A stretch of 64,000 bases of DNA from Mimachlamys varia (GCA_947623455.1 OX392533.1:34160229-34224228); one strand, 5' to 3'; shown: positions 23,276 through 35,636, numbered from the stretch's first letter. A program made the numbers and translations. Notes: generated from the letters alone by a model not told the origin.

Positions 23276-26039
23276 TAAAATACCATTGGGTACACACCCG
23301 CCATAGCATTTTGCCAGGTCACATACTAAAACTGGTTGATACTGAAAAATACACAGGAATTGAAATCTAAGCAAGCAACCTTCTGTCTTGAAATATTCTA
23401 AGGTCTTCGGACTTGAGATTCTGATGTAAGGGTTGTCTTACTGGAGACCGAGACCACACAAATAAAATGTTTCACACAATTATACAAGTGTCTGGATCCA
23501 TAAGTAGTGTATACCCTCTGCCTTATTTATAGAGTGTTGTCACACATACGTTTAATGTACCATCCAACATGCTTCTTATATCTTTCCAACGTTGCTTACA
23601 CGTAACCACTTAAGCTGTAATTGTGAAGCACTTCTCAATTTTATCGACATATAATTTTAATGGTTACAGATTTTAAACAGGTGAACAAGGAGGTAATGTC
23701 GGCAAAATATGCCACACACAGATACCTGTGTATAAAAGATAATTATTAATTAGGTTAAGTGTGAGAAACGTCTACGTAAACGACGCTGGCAACAACAGGC
23801 CAGGAAGCATGTACTTATCTGTCTATATTCTTCCCAAACCACGCGCCAGGCAGCTAGACAAAGTAAATTGTAAACCCTAGGAAATACGGTCAATGGGTCA
23901 ACCAGCAAATCAGATTCTTAAACAGATTACTAGTATTTAAGTATCAACAAATAAAGAATCGGCCATATCTACAAGGAAGAAATGTATACTTATCTACTGC
24001 TGAACAATCTGCTGGTGGTGGTGAAATATCGGGGATCTAGAATTTTCCTCTTTTTGTTCATTTTTTGTTAAGAATTCAATAACAATCATTTCAGTTTAAA
24101 TGTTGAATTATATGACAAAAAGAAACTTTATTTGGGATGAAATTCATGTCTGGCCATAGGCTAATTTTCCCTATCGTCCTTTTTAAGTGAAATACACGTG
24201 TTAGATAAAATACATTGAATACAGTTTATATAAATATAAACATGAATATCTTAAAGTTCAGGTGGTATTTATAATAAACTAAGGCTTGTTCCTGTGTGAT
24301 TCGAAAACCTGTATCGTCGTTGGATGCACTCGACGTGTACTGCTGACTAGCCATATTTAGGACGTATACATGTACTGCAATGTTCTACAGTGGAGTGTCT
24401 ATATTTAGAAGTGGCCACTCTATACGTGTCTATACAAATCACAAAAGTTGATGATATCCCAGTTAGCCCTAGATATATATGAAAAGATATTTTCTTAATA
24501 TCCTTTTGGAGTTGGACAATACAACTCCGTTACAGAGTTGCAGCTAAGGCTTTGGTTTGTTTTGGTGTTTGCCGTCCTAACGATATCTGAGGTCATTTGA
24601 AAACTCTTCTTCGCGCATAACGACAACTTCTGTAAACGAAAAACGTGGTATTGAATAGTTAGTAAACCCAAAAAAATGAAATCTCCATTCCATGATATAT
24701 CGGATCCTGAACACCTAGCTTTCCAGTCACAATTCCATCCATATATAACGAAATTTAATAAGACAAAACATGATATAGCACTCGAATTCATAAACTCATA
24801 TGAACGTCATCATCATTGACTGCTGACATTCTGCAATTTTCAATCCTCCGCCGCCGCGAACGTATTTAATATGGTTTGATATTTACATTAGATTTGAAAG
24901 TGTCTCTGTATAAATTATCTTTTATCCAATACAGAAAAGCTCTATGGATTGATTCATTGCACTTCCTTCAAACATGGTGCCTCTCTCGCTTCAGCGACAT
25001 AGCTGTCCAGTGTCTGCTTTTGTTATTGTCCATCAACATCTCAAGAAAACATATTCGTAATTCACCATGTCCGAATATATGACAGTCCTTTCCATGAATG
25101 CATATTTAAAATATTTCTTTGACGATAAATAAACAATGGCCGCTTTCGTGTTCGAAATTCGACGGCGTCAATACCAGTTTGCTTCATACACCAAAACAAT
25201 TCAAAATCAATTAAAAAGAGTAATGAATTTCCCGCTTAACCCACGTTAACTTTTGAAATATAACGTTCGTTATATACAATGTACAACAAGATGTTTTTTT
25301 ACGCTCATTGCTTTGAAATTGTATCATAATTAGGTCAGGTATACATTGCTTTATTTATATAATTTGGCACTGATTCTGGGACATAACATATTAGATAATA
25401 GACTGCTTTTCTCATTCATAGTATCAATAACATTGTTAAGTAAATAAGCATGGCCAATATAATTTGGCATTCCCTTTGTAGATTTCGCAGCTGTCTCTTT
25501 GAAACAGGCGAAATAATTACACCAGACTAGCCCGTGTCATGGTCACATATTAACTAATTTTCAGCTTTGTTTGACATAATATGTATAACGTTCTGCCTAG
25601 TTTTTATGGCAACGGTACGGCAACCTATATCGCAGACAATTGTCTACGTATTAGCATCGCGTAGTAGTCAGTGGCCCTATAACTAAATACTAGGCAGGTT
25701 GCAGATTGTAAAAGAACCTTTGTTATTAACTGTAGAAAGGAACAGTGCGTGTTCTGGTTTTTAGTGTCATGACATACACACTAAAGCGACGTATATCAAT
25801 TTTGTTATAATTTGAAATCTTTAAAATCTGACAAGGGTTTTAATGATCTGGCCCGGATTCCGAAAATCTTATTTTGTTTTTATTCTAAAACATATTTATG
25901 GATAAACGCGTTACACAGCTCATTGCAGTCTGCACACAGTTATAATTTGTTCTATTTAACCAGAACAGTATCATACGTAACCTTTGATATTCGCATTGCT
26001 CAATGAAATTATAACCGGGTTTTGTTTTCACTTTGAGTA
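23276..26039. other. Non-coding, nothing recognised
   Basis: AT-rich, no supported exons, no repeats I can place in a family. Confidence 0.5.
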
Positions 26040-26195
26040 GGTGGCATTTGCCAGGATGTGATCAACATTTACTTGACGAGTGTCGCCACTGAAACGACTT
26101 TCCTTTGTTAATACATTGTATTTCGTTCCTAGATTAATCGATTTTGATTTCGCATTATGGTTTTGTTGAAGCTTCAGTAGGTTCTTTCTGACTTT
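26040..26195 (+). repeat. R1 repeat, diverged
   Basis: GGATGTGATCAACATTTACTT, GAGTGTCGCCACTGAAACGA, GATTAATCGATTTTGATTT and GCATTATGGTTTTGTTGAAG follow R1 order with many substitutions and a deletion of the CACCTGG part. Confidence 0.5.
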
Positions 26196-27594
26196 TATTC
26201 AATATCTGGCATGGTCAGACATAACTTGTTTTTGAAAACGATGATAAGAAAAACTGCTAAATGTGAGATTGTGCACGGAAGTATCTTCCTTAATAATGGT
26301 ATGTTCCTAATGATCATGCAATTTTATTAGGATGACCTGTTGGCTAATGAGAAACATTCCCTGTCGTAAAGATTCAAGTGTAGCTACTTGAGTTCATGGT
26401 AGAGGTCAACAAGCGACATTATCATCTGTGAACACTATTTACATATGACCTTAGCTATTTCTACGTCGCAGTTTCATGGAAAACATCGGTATTGTGAATC
26501 TGTCTAAACAATCATGACAAAGTGGGATCTGTTAATGACTAAACTGTGTAATTACCATTTTAAGTTCTAAAGACAGTTCAGCTCAACACATGTAAGTTAT
26601 CTAAATAGATGCTTTTAGAATCCATGTACTGGCATTTGGGGTCATTTTCTGTATAACCATCAAGGACGGTGAAAGTATCTCATTTCTTAAAGCCTACATT
26701 GCACTTTCCTGTATTTCCTTATTATTACACATTCAATTATTCAATATACAAAGAATGACAAGTGAAAATATGAAATTTGCATATCTGTTGGATAAAGATA
26801 AAGATGTTTTAAATATGTGCTGTTCACACTTGCTACGCATTAGGTTTCATACTATGTAATGAGGCACAAATATGAAACGCTTTTAGGAACCCCTAGGGAG
26901 AATTTTATCCTGACTAAATACAGGTTAAGATGTTGCACTGAGGTCATGTACATAATGGTCCTATATCGAGTCAATAAATCTACATAGTTGTCAGGCGGCA
27001 TACCACTCCAGATCGCTCCTGTGTAAAATGACTTCTACCAACAAGGAAATCGTTTTAGATGTACGTAGGGCAGATTACTTGGTAGTAAATAAAGGATACA
27101 AATACTTCGGGAGAAAAGTAAAACGTCCATTTAACTAATCGCCCTACATTCCAGCCCCACTACAAAATTGTTTAGCATCAAATCAAAGTGAATCTGGATT
27201 AGATGACTTTTTCTATTCAGTACGTGAAAACCTCGAATGTGTATTTATACATGTATGAATAATGTTACTGTTTTTGCGTAAATTCAAGGTGAAATCATAC
27301 AGGGATTTGGTCAAAATGAACAGTTGCCAAATTATTATAAATACAATAAGTATGTTTTGTTAATAACGATGCAATCAACTTCACATGTGAATTTGTAACA
27401 ACAACTTCACATGTGGCTTTGTAACGCATTTGTTCATGTTTTTGTTGTCTTTATAAACCTTGTGTTTAACTGGGATCGGAAAGATATATGCAATCTTGAG
27501 ACCATTATCACCAAACCTCGATTCTGGTTTTGTGTTCTTTCTGTTTACTCAGTGATAAAAATTACATTTCTGACTTCTGTATTAATATTGATTG
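26196..27594. other. Non-coding, nothing recognised
   Basis: AT-rich sequence without supported exons or repeats. Confidence 0.5.
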
Positions 27595-27815
27595 GTTGAT
27601 TGTGTTTACGTCCTATTAACACCCAGGGTCATTTAAGGACGGCATCCCGGTGTAATGCGATGTGGTTGTGTGTATTGAGAGTGTGTATATTTGGGAGGCC
27701 GCGGTATGTTCATGTAAGCCTTCTTGCGATAGTCCGGATCTTTTGCCGATTTATAGTGTTACCACAATAAAGTATACTGCCGAAGGCCCCGAGCAGAACA
27801 ACCCACACATTAAGC
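27595..27815 (-). mobile_element. S1 SINE fragment, well conserved 3' half
   Basis: The plus strand begins TGTGTTTACGTCCTATTAACA (the reversed tail), then AGGACGGCATCCCGGTGTAA, TTTGGGAGGCCGCGG, AAGCCTTCTTGCGATAGTC and ACTGCCGAAGGCCCCGAGCAG. It is one of the least diverged copies and sits directly before the minisatellite. Confidence 0.75.
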
Positions 27816-27869
27816 TGTAATATATCTTATTATGTGTTATCGTTGGTTGATTGTATCCTTGTGAAACTT

Positions 27870-29600
27870 ATCGTTTCTCCCTGTGAGTTAGCGCTGTTAC
27901 ATAGTCTGTTTCAGTGAATTAGCGGCGTGGTATAGTCTGTAACTTTGATTAAAGTTTGTGGTATAGTTCATCCCTGTGAGTTAGCGGCGTGGTATAGTCT
28001 GTAACTGTGAGTAGATGTCGTGGTATAACTCCTCCCTCTGAGTTAGTGTTATGGTAGTATACATAATGTAGTTCCTTCCTGTGAGTTATCGCCGTGGTTC
28101 AGTCTCTAGTATGTACCTGTGAGCAAGCGCAATCTCATAATCTGTACCTGTGAGTTAATACCGTGGTATAGTCTATACCTTTGGGTTAGGGCCGTGGTAC
28201 AGTTGTATACTCTGTACCTTGGAGTAAGCGTCGTGGTATAGTCTATACATGTGTGTTAGCCCCTTGGTATAGTCTATACCTGTGTGTTAGCGCCGTGGTA
28301 TGGTCTATAAGGTGTACCTTGGAGTAAGCGCCGTGGTATAGTCTATACTTGTGTGTTAGCCTCTTGGTATAGTCTATACCTGTGTGTTAGCGCCGTGGTA
28401 TGGTCTATAAGGTGTACCTTTGAGTAAGCGCCGTTGTACAGTTATATAGTCTATACATGTACCTGTGAGTTAGCGCCGTGGTACAGTTGTATAGTTTTTA
28501 CCGTCGAGTTAACGCCATGGTTCAGTTGTGTAGTCTAAATCGTCGAGTTAGCGGCCGTAGTACAGTTGTATAGTCTATACCAGTAAGTTAACGCCGTGGT
28601 ATAGTCTATACCGGTAAGTTAACGCCGTGGTATAGTCTATACCAGTAAGTTAACGCCGTGGTATAGTCTATACCAGTAAGTTAAAGCCGTGGTAAAGTCT
28701 ATACCAGTAAGTTAACGCCGTGGTATAGTCTATACCAGTAAGTTAAAGCCGTGGTATAGTCTATACCAGTAAGTTAAAGCCGTGGTATAGTCTATACCAG
28801 TAAGTTAAAGCCGTGGTATAGTCTATACCAGTAAGTTAAAGCCGTGGTATAGTCTATACCAGTAAGTTAACGCCGTGGTATAGTCTATACCAGTAAGTTA
28901 AAGCCGTGGTATAGTCTATACCAGTAAGTTAACGCCGTGGTATAGTCTATACCAGTAAGTTAACGCCGTGGTATAGTCTATACCAGTAAGTTAAAGCCGT
29001 GGTATAGTCTATACCAGTAAGTTAACGCCGTGGTATAGTCTATACCAGTAAGTTAACGCCGTGGTATAGTCTATACCAGTAAGTTAACGCCGTGGTATAG
29101 TCTATACCAGTAAGTTAAAGCCGTGGTATAGTCTATACCAGTAAGTTAAAGCCGTGGTATAGTCTATACCAGTAAGTTAACGCCGTGGTATAGTCTATAC
29201 CTTCGGGTAAGCGCCGTGGTTCAGTTGTATAATCTGTACATTGGAGTTAGCGCCGTGGTATATCATTTTTACCTGTGATTTAGCGCCTCGGTACAGTTAT
29301 ATAGTCTGTAACTTTGAGTTAGCGTCGTGGTACAGTTGTATAGTGTACAGTCTGTACCTTTGAGTTAGCGCCGTGTTATAGTTGTGGTTTAGTCTATAGT
29401 TTGTACCTTTGAATTAGCGCCGTGGTATAGTCTTTACCTATGAATTAGCGCCGTGGTGCAGTTGTATAGTCGTACATTTGTAAAGTCTATACCGTCGAGT
29501 TAGCGCCGTGGTTCAGCTGTATAGTCTATACTTGTGAGTTAGCGCCGTGGTTTAGTTTTATAGTATATACATGTACCTGTGTGTTAACGTCGTGGTGTAG
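27870..29600 (+). repeat. Minisatellite, 31-bp unit GTTAACGCCGTGGTATAGTC...
   Basis: A homogeneous core of 20 units (about 28585-29195, exactly 31 bp each) is flanked on both sides by degenerate units with variable spacing, some carrying an extra CAGTTGTA. Each unit contains GGTATAG-T-CTATACC, a perfect 7-bp inverted repeat around one base. Core units differ mainly at one site: GTTAACGCC or GTTAAAGCC. More degenerate units continue after an insertion, to about 30220. No gene overlaps it. Confidence 0.95.
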
Positions 29601-29605
29601 CCTAA

Positions 29606-30064
29606 TTTCTACCACAATACCCCGTGTTATTCCACTCTCAGACCATTGTATAAACGTGCTTACTGTTGGATAAATATATGTTATATACCACTAGTGGAAT
29701 ATGACCTTCCGGACTTTTGATTGGTTGAGAAGTTGAACTTTGACCGGAAATCACGATTGTTGACGTCGTCATTGATTGTTGACGACGTCACAACTTGGCG
29801 GGAATGTATGCGAGATGATGCGTTTTCGCGCAAATAGTCCGCGGTTCACTCCAAAAATCAACACTGACACTGCCAATTTAATATTGTGGTAGAAACAGGT
29901 CACACGACTCGTGGTCATTGGATATGGAATTTATTTCACTCTCTTTAATTATTTTTTAAAAGTTACAAAAGACACTCGCTAAAGCTCGCGTCTTTTGTAG
30001 CTTTTAAAAAATAATAAACTCGAGTGAAATAAATTCCATATCCAACAACCACTCGTTGTGTAAC
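29606..30064. mobile_element. Palindromic element(s) inserted in the minisatellite
   Basis: Part 1 (29606-29897) has inverted ends TTTCTACCACAATA / TATTGTGGTAGAAA. Part 2 (29898-30064) is a long hairpin with arms of about 80 bp. Its landmarks are GGATATGGAATTTATTTCACT, ATTATTTTTTAAAAG and ACAAAAGACACTCG, mirrored from 29988 onward. Minisatellite units resume after 30064. The two parts may be one element or two nested ones. Confidence 0.7.
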
Positions 30065-30577
30065 CTCTATATATAGTCTATATATATGTGTTAGCGCCGT
30101 GGTACAGTTGTATAGTCTATAACTTTGAGTTAGCACCGTGGTATATAATTTTCCTATGTGTAAGCTCCGTGGTAAAGTGTGTATCTGTGTATAAGCGCTG
30201 TGGTATATTTTTCTCGGTTTGTTAATGATGTGACCTCCCCAAACCCCCATCGGTTAGTTAGTGGTGGAGTATGATTTGTCTCGGAGTGTGTTTACCCTGT
30301 AAGCACATACTGCTGATCCAACTTAATTATTCGTTAGAGACTTAATTGTAACAACTTCCTAATGTCTCCATTGACAAACCCTCACCTTTGGCCTTCAGTT
30401 GACCTGTGATGAAGGTTATGTGTTCCGACCCCTGGCCGGGACAAATCGACGTCCATACATACAGTTAGTACCAGGCCGGGGGCTGTGCAGAGTACCTTCG
30501 ACATGGTGTTTCGGCATCAGGTCTGTGCACGCATATTTTCGCGCGTTAATGAACGTCCTTAAACGACCTTAGCTTAA

Positions 30578-30828
30578 AGGCCCAATGTACGTAACTTCAG
30601 GAAATATTTCGTGATTCTGAAAAATTATGGAAAAAAGTCCAGTTGATAACCATGCAGATATAAGCCTAAAATGAAGTAAACCTGAGCGGTTTCTAACAAG
30701 AAACTCTTGAGAGAAAACATCCTAAGAATTGCTGATATCAGTTAATCTTAACTAAATCTATAAACATAATCAGTTTATAGGCTTGATTTTCGCTTCAAGA
30801 TTTGCCGAAAGTTACGTATATTGGGCCT
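30578..30828 (-). mobile_element. TTAA-flanked MITE, copy B (251 bp, internally deleted)
   Basis: Ends are AGGCCCAATGTACGTAACTT and AAGTTACGTATATTGGGCCT, flanked by TTAA at 30574-30577 and 30829-30832. Relative to copies A and C it is inverted and lacks about 130 bp of the interior (the segment containing CTATTTGTAAAC and CTACCTTCGGT). Confidence 0.85.
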
Positions 30829-31069
30829 TTAAACCAAACCAAAAAGTTGAGATTGAACGCGTATGAGTGTATGTTGTTGAATGTTTTAATTGCTTGATAT
30901 TTATCCTACTCTTCTTACGTCGGTAGTTTATCCTTGTGTGTTGACGCTGTGGTCAATTTTGAGATTGCGGTTTGTATATTTAGGCACGATTTTTTCGGTG
31001 AATTTCGATGTCTATGTCGACAATACAACCCTGGGATATTTTGTCAGAGGTCGTTAAGGCTTCATTTAT

Positions 31070-31240
31070 TTTTCTATGTGTATGAAAGCTACCATCCGGA
31101 ACTACCACAGAGAAACTTACTGGAACATACTTCAGCCTCCCAAATGCAAACGCACTAAACACAAACATCTCGTACACAAAGAGGTTTCCTCGAATTGTCT
31201 TTGCTGTCAATATACATGTAGGTCGTGAAAATTAAAATCA
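31070..31240 (+). mobile_element. S1 SINE fragment, diverged
   Basis: It has ATCCGGAACTACC, CTTACTGGAACATAC, TTCAGCCTCCCAAATGCAAAC and a tail remnant GTAGGTCGTGAAAATTAAAAT. It follows S1 order but with many changes. Confidence 0.5.
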
Positions 31241-31337
31241 ATCAAAACCTGGAGATTAATAGATTCTTCCCCAAACTCTGATGGTGTGACAGAGAAATCT
31301 TCTTCCTAAATAGCCTTTCGCCCCTGGGCTGTCGTTT

Positions 31338-33274
31338 TTAGGTCATCTGACCCGAAGGGTCAGGATGACCTATAGTCATCATGCTTCGTCCGTCGTCGTG
31401 CGCCGTGCGCCGTGCGCCGTGCGCCGTCCGTAAACATTTCCATTTAAACATCTTCTTCTCATAAACGAAAAGGCCCATAGACCCAATATTGGGCTTGTGC
31501 CATGCTGGGATGAAGGGGTACCAAGTTTGTTCAAACAAATGACCTTGACCTTCATTCAAGGTCACAGGGGCCAAAAAGGTCAAAATCTTTGAACGACTTC
31601 TTCTGAATAACCAAAAGGCCCAGAGACCTGATATTGGGCCTGTGTTATGCTGGGATAAAGGGGTACCAAGTTTGCTCTAACAAATGACCTTGACCTTCAT
31701 TCAAGGTCACAGGGGCTGAAAAGGTCAAAATCTTTTTAAACAACTTCTTCTGAATAACCAAAAGGCCCAGAGACCTAATATTGGTCTTGTGTTATGCTGA
31801 GATAAAGGGCTACCAAGTTTGTTCAAAGAAATGACCTTGACCTTCATTCAAGGTCACAGGGGACAAAACGGTCATCATATTTAAACGACTTCTTCTGAAT
31901 AACCAAAAGGCCCAGAGACCTGATATTGGGCCTGTGGCATGCTGGGATAAAGGGCTACCAAGTTTGTTCAAAGAAATGACCTTGACTTTCATTCAAGGTC
32001 ACAGGGGCCAAAACGGTCATAATCTTTAAACAACTTCTTCTGAATAACCAAAAGGCCCAGAGACCTGATATTGGGCCTGTGGCATGCTGGGATAAAGGGC
32101 TACCAAGTTTGTTCAAAGAAATGACCTTGACTTTCATTCAAGGTCACTGGGGCCAAAACGGTCATAATCTTTAAACATTTTCTTCTGAATAACCAAAAGG
32201 CCCAGAGATCTAATATTGGGCCTGTGGCATGCCGGGATAAAGGGCTACCAAGTTTGTTCAAACAAATGACCTTGACTTTCATTCAAGGTCACAGGGGCCA
32301 AAAAGGTCAAAATCTTTGAACGACTTCTTCTGAATAACCAAAAGGCCCAGAGACCTGATATTGGGCCTGTGGCATGCTGGGATAAAGGGCTACCAAGTTT
32401 GTTCAAACAAATGATCTTGACTTTCATTCAAGGTCACAGGGACCAAAACGGTCATAATCTTTAAACAACTTCTTCTGAATAACCAAAAGGCCCAGAGACC
32501 TGATATTGGGCCTGTGGCATGCTGGGATAAAGGGCTACCAAGTTTGTTCAAAGAAATGACCTTGACTTTCATTCAAGGTCACTGGGGCCAAAACGGTCAT
32601 AATATTTAAACATTTTCTTCTGAATAACCAAAAGGCCAAGAGACCTGATATTGGGCCTGTGGCATGCTGGGATAAAGGGCTACCAAGTTTGTTCAAAGAA
32701 ATGACCTTGACCTTCATTCAAGGTCACAGAGGCCAAAACGGTCATAATCTTTAAACAACTTCTTCTGAATAACTAAAAGGCTCAGAGAGACCTGATATTA
32801 GGCCTGTGGCATGCTGGGATAAAGGTCTACCAAGTTTGTTCAAATAAATGACCTTGAACTTCATTCAAGGTCACAGGGGCCAAAAGGGTCAAAATCTTTA
32901 AAACAACTTTTTCTGAATAACCAAAAGGCACAGAGATGTGATATTGGGCTTGTGGCATGCTGGGATAAAGGTGTGTCAAGTTTGTTTAAAGAAATGACCC
33001 TGACATTCATTCAAGGTCACAGGGGCCAAAAGGGTTTGTTGTCAAGTTTACTCACTAGAAATAAGCTGAAACTTGCCAGAAATGATATCCTGAGATGGTC
33101 CCAACAAAGTGTTGTTATTTTTCAAGCCCATCAGAAATCCAAGAAGGCCACTATCTTGAACTTGGCAATCTATACAGGCATATTATAACTTGATTTAATG
33201 ACTACACGTATTTTCATAGTGATTTTACAATTGGTAGTCAGATGACCGTTAAGGCCCGTTGGGCCTCTTGTTTA
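31338..33274 (+). mobile_element. Non-autonomous element with central tandem repeats (pearl/Helentron-like)
   Basis: The left end is a hairpin, AGGTCATCTGACCC-GAA-GGGTCAGGATGACCT (31340-31371), then CATGCTTCGTCCGTCG and a GTGCGCC repeat. The right end carries GTCAGATGACC, the inverted complement of the left GGTCATCTGAC, then hairpin AGGCCC-GTT-GGGCCT (33252-33266) and CTTGTTT. Between them are eleven 145-bp repeats. Ends flanking a repeat array resemble bivalve pearl-type elements, which have been related to non-autonomous Helitrons/Helentrons. That class is inference; there is no transposase or Rep frame here. Confidence 0.75.
31443..33035 (+). repeat. Eleven tandem 145-bp repeats with nuclear-receptor half-sites
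   Basis: Each unit runs from an AACTTCTTCTGAATAACC-type start through AAAGGCCCAGAGACCTG, GGGCCTGTGGCATGCTGGG and TACCAAGTTTGTTCAAA to ATGACCTTGA...TCAAGGTCAC and GGGGCCAAAACGGTCA. Outer units (first and last two) are the most diverged, and the central ones nearly identical. Every unit keeps TGACCTTGA (or a near match) and TCAAGGTCA separated by seven bases, an inverted pair of the ERR/NR5A-type response element. Confidence 0.93.
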
Positions 33275-35636
33275 ACCCTTCAGGTAGTAAATTGTCATGT
33301 TACACCTACAAAATAGAGACGATTCTATAAATAGACAGCCATCTTTGAATCGTATCTGGGCGTCGCTCCCTTTTTTATTTTATCGACGTGGACTTTTTTT
33401 TTAATTAACAGGAACATCGTGTAGAATTCCAAATACAATGTAAGTATAAACATACAAATACATATATCATTTATTTTATCATGTAACAGTAGACAAAATC
33501 ACACGAATTCTTGAATAAGAATAATAACTTGTTCATGTTAAAAAGTTCGATCGGTATGTGTTTTCGCCCACTGCTGCATAAAAACAAATCTTTATTGACA
33601 GTTTATAATAAAGACTGTTGTTACGACGTGTCATCCCAGATAAACAACCAATCGATTAAACAATTTCCCGTGGTAATCATAGATATAACGAGCCGGCGAA
33701 GAATAAATTTATACGCAACAATAATAATTTCTATGGTTCATGTGAAGATTCCGATAACATACCGACCACGGCAGGTTGTCTTGCGGTATAGTGTTATAAA
33801 AAATTCCATTCACCCTGAAAACCATGCACGTTATTGTGTTAGATTACCTCAAGAATGTAGGACCTGTGAATTATTACTTTTTTGGTGGAGGTGAGAAAAA
33901 ATAGCAATTTAAAGGTGGAATTTGGAACCAAAAAAAAACGTTCCTTCTAATGACAAACAAAGCCATACTGTACCAAAATATGTAAGTTATTTGGTAATAA
34001 AAGCTAATCTCGACAACTTGATAGCTTCCACCGTTTCACTAGGTCTCATTTCGGACAAATCTCTGCCATCTTTGCCACCCCGTGAAACCCTTGTGATAGA
34101 CGCGTGTCGATAATAACCTCGTGTAATGGTAGATCTGGAGTCTATCGGAACAGAGCTCCTCCGGCTAGCCGCCCACAGCGAGACAAATAAACAGGTATTA
34201 ACGATGTATTGCTAGTGTAAGAGTGAATCTCTATATTGGTACTAGATGTGTATGACGGTGTAGCAGCATAACCTTAGAACAAACGACGAACTTCGAAATC
34301 CACGTCTATTTCATTTTCGTTTAACTTTTTTTATTGATGCTTTCCGTAGCCAGGGTATACCTATCAAGTTTTAAACGCAATTTTTGCGTACAACCACTGC
34401 AACAAGGACATCTCGTGGAAATAACTCCGCAGCCAATGGAATCACTCGATACATCAATTTTCGGATCGCATGCCCTAGGTGTGAAGTTAGAGTAAACTTG
34501 CACGTGCTGACTAGGGGGGCTGATGGGAGATAGGGATTCGACAGGACATTAGGGATACTGTTGCGGCTCGCGAGTGTTTATCTAAGAAAGTAACAAGGGG
34601 GAGATAACTGGCAAATATGCTTTTAAGTAGATAAACAATTGTGTGCAACTGGAGACATTAGATATGTATGAACGAGCAGTGATGGGTAGGTCATTCGAAA
34701 TCATTTGCGTTCTGTGGGTGTAATTACAGCAAGTGCTTCCGCCCATAAGGCACTCCTCGTAATGGTCGTCTGCTTATACCAACGTTCCATCTAGATGTTT
34801 GATCTTGCGCTGACCAGTACTTCAACATTTTCGGTGGATATTTACTACAAGAACTCTTTAATTCAAGTTACATCTGAAATGTCATTGTGAAAAATAACTT
34901 GCTTGTGTATATACCATATCATTAGGTGTATGTATCACAGCTTCGCCTATGAGGAGCAACATATTCTAAAGGTATTAAAAGTCTCGTTCTAGTGCAGAAA
35001 TTACGCATCTGTTCGATTCAGGAACTAATCGATTTGTTAGCCGAGTTTAATTTGGACAGCCACGATATACGGGAAACATTATAATATATGGATGTCATTA
35101 TGGACGAAAAGCCATCATAGCTATTTGCCTATCATTCGCGTGACAAGAATTAATCAAAAGTTTAACATATTGAATTCTGTTGGATTTTAAATTAAATTTA
35201 TAATGTGTTTGTGTGTGATTAAGTTTTCATAGCCAGGTGTTGAGTTGTGATTGACTGTGTCAACTGTAATGACGAAACTGTTAGAGATGTGGGTTACATT
35301 TGTATACGGGTCGTGCTCAGGAGGGCGAGACTAACGGGCCACGGTCTCTACAACCCTACCGCATTACGGGGAATCATCGGAACTCTTATTGCGCGAAACA
35401 GAGCGAATAACGAACGCTTGAATACAAATAAACTGGCTACAGTGTTAAACCTGCTTAAGTACTTGTCCAGGATACTCGGAATAGTTTGGAAGTAAATAAG
35501 CATTCTCAGACGAATCAGTGATTGTACAGTATTATTTTCCTTCAACTACACATTGTTGAAGTGAAAAGTGCGTTATTAAAGACAATATACGCACGTGTGC
35601 ACGCGAATTTTTTTGTGTATTATTTTAATTTCTCAC
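33275..35636. other. Region upstream of the receptor gene
   Basis: No recognised gene. It holds one possible minus-strand terminal exon (34321-34519, discussed in findings) and several chance-length open frames. No interspersed repeats were recognised, in contrast to most of the window, so it may contain the receptor promoter and leader exons. An E-box CACGTG lies near 35593. Confidence 0.45.

Noticed and set aside
28585..29195. CRISPR-like array
   Set aside because: The 31-bp units are contiguous with no unique spacers; it is a minisatellite in a eukaryotic genome.
31810..32717. Series of 60-codon minus-strand frames with near-identical peptides
   Set aside because: They are the same frame reopened in each 145-bp unit (two stops per unit are avoided in only part of it); the tandem array explains them without a gene.
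33511..33894. 127-codon plus-strand frame upstream of the receptor
   Set aside because: It lacks an ATG at its start (TTG), has no family motif, and one or two frames of this length are expected by chance in 64 kb of AT-rich DNA.
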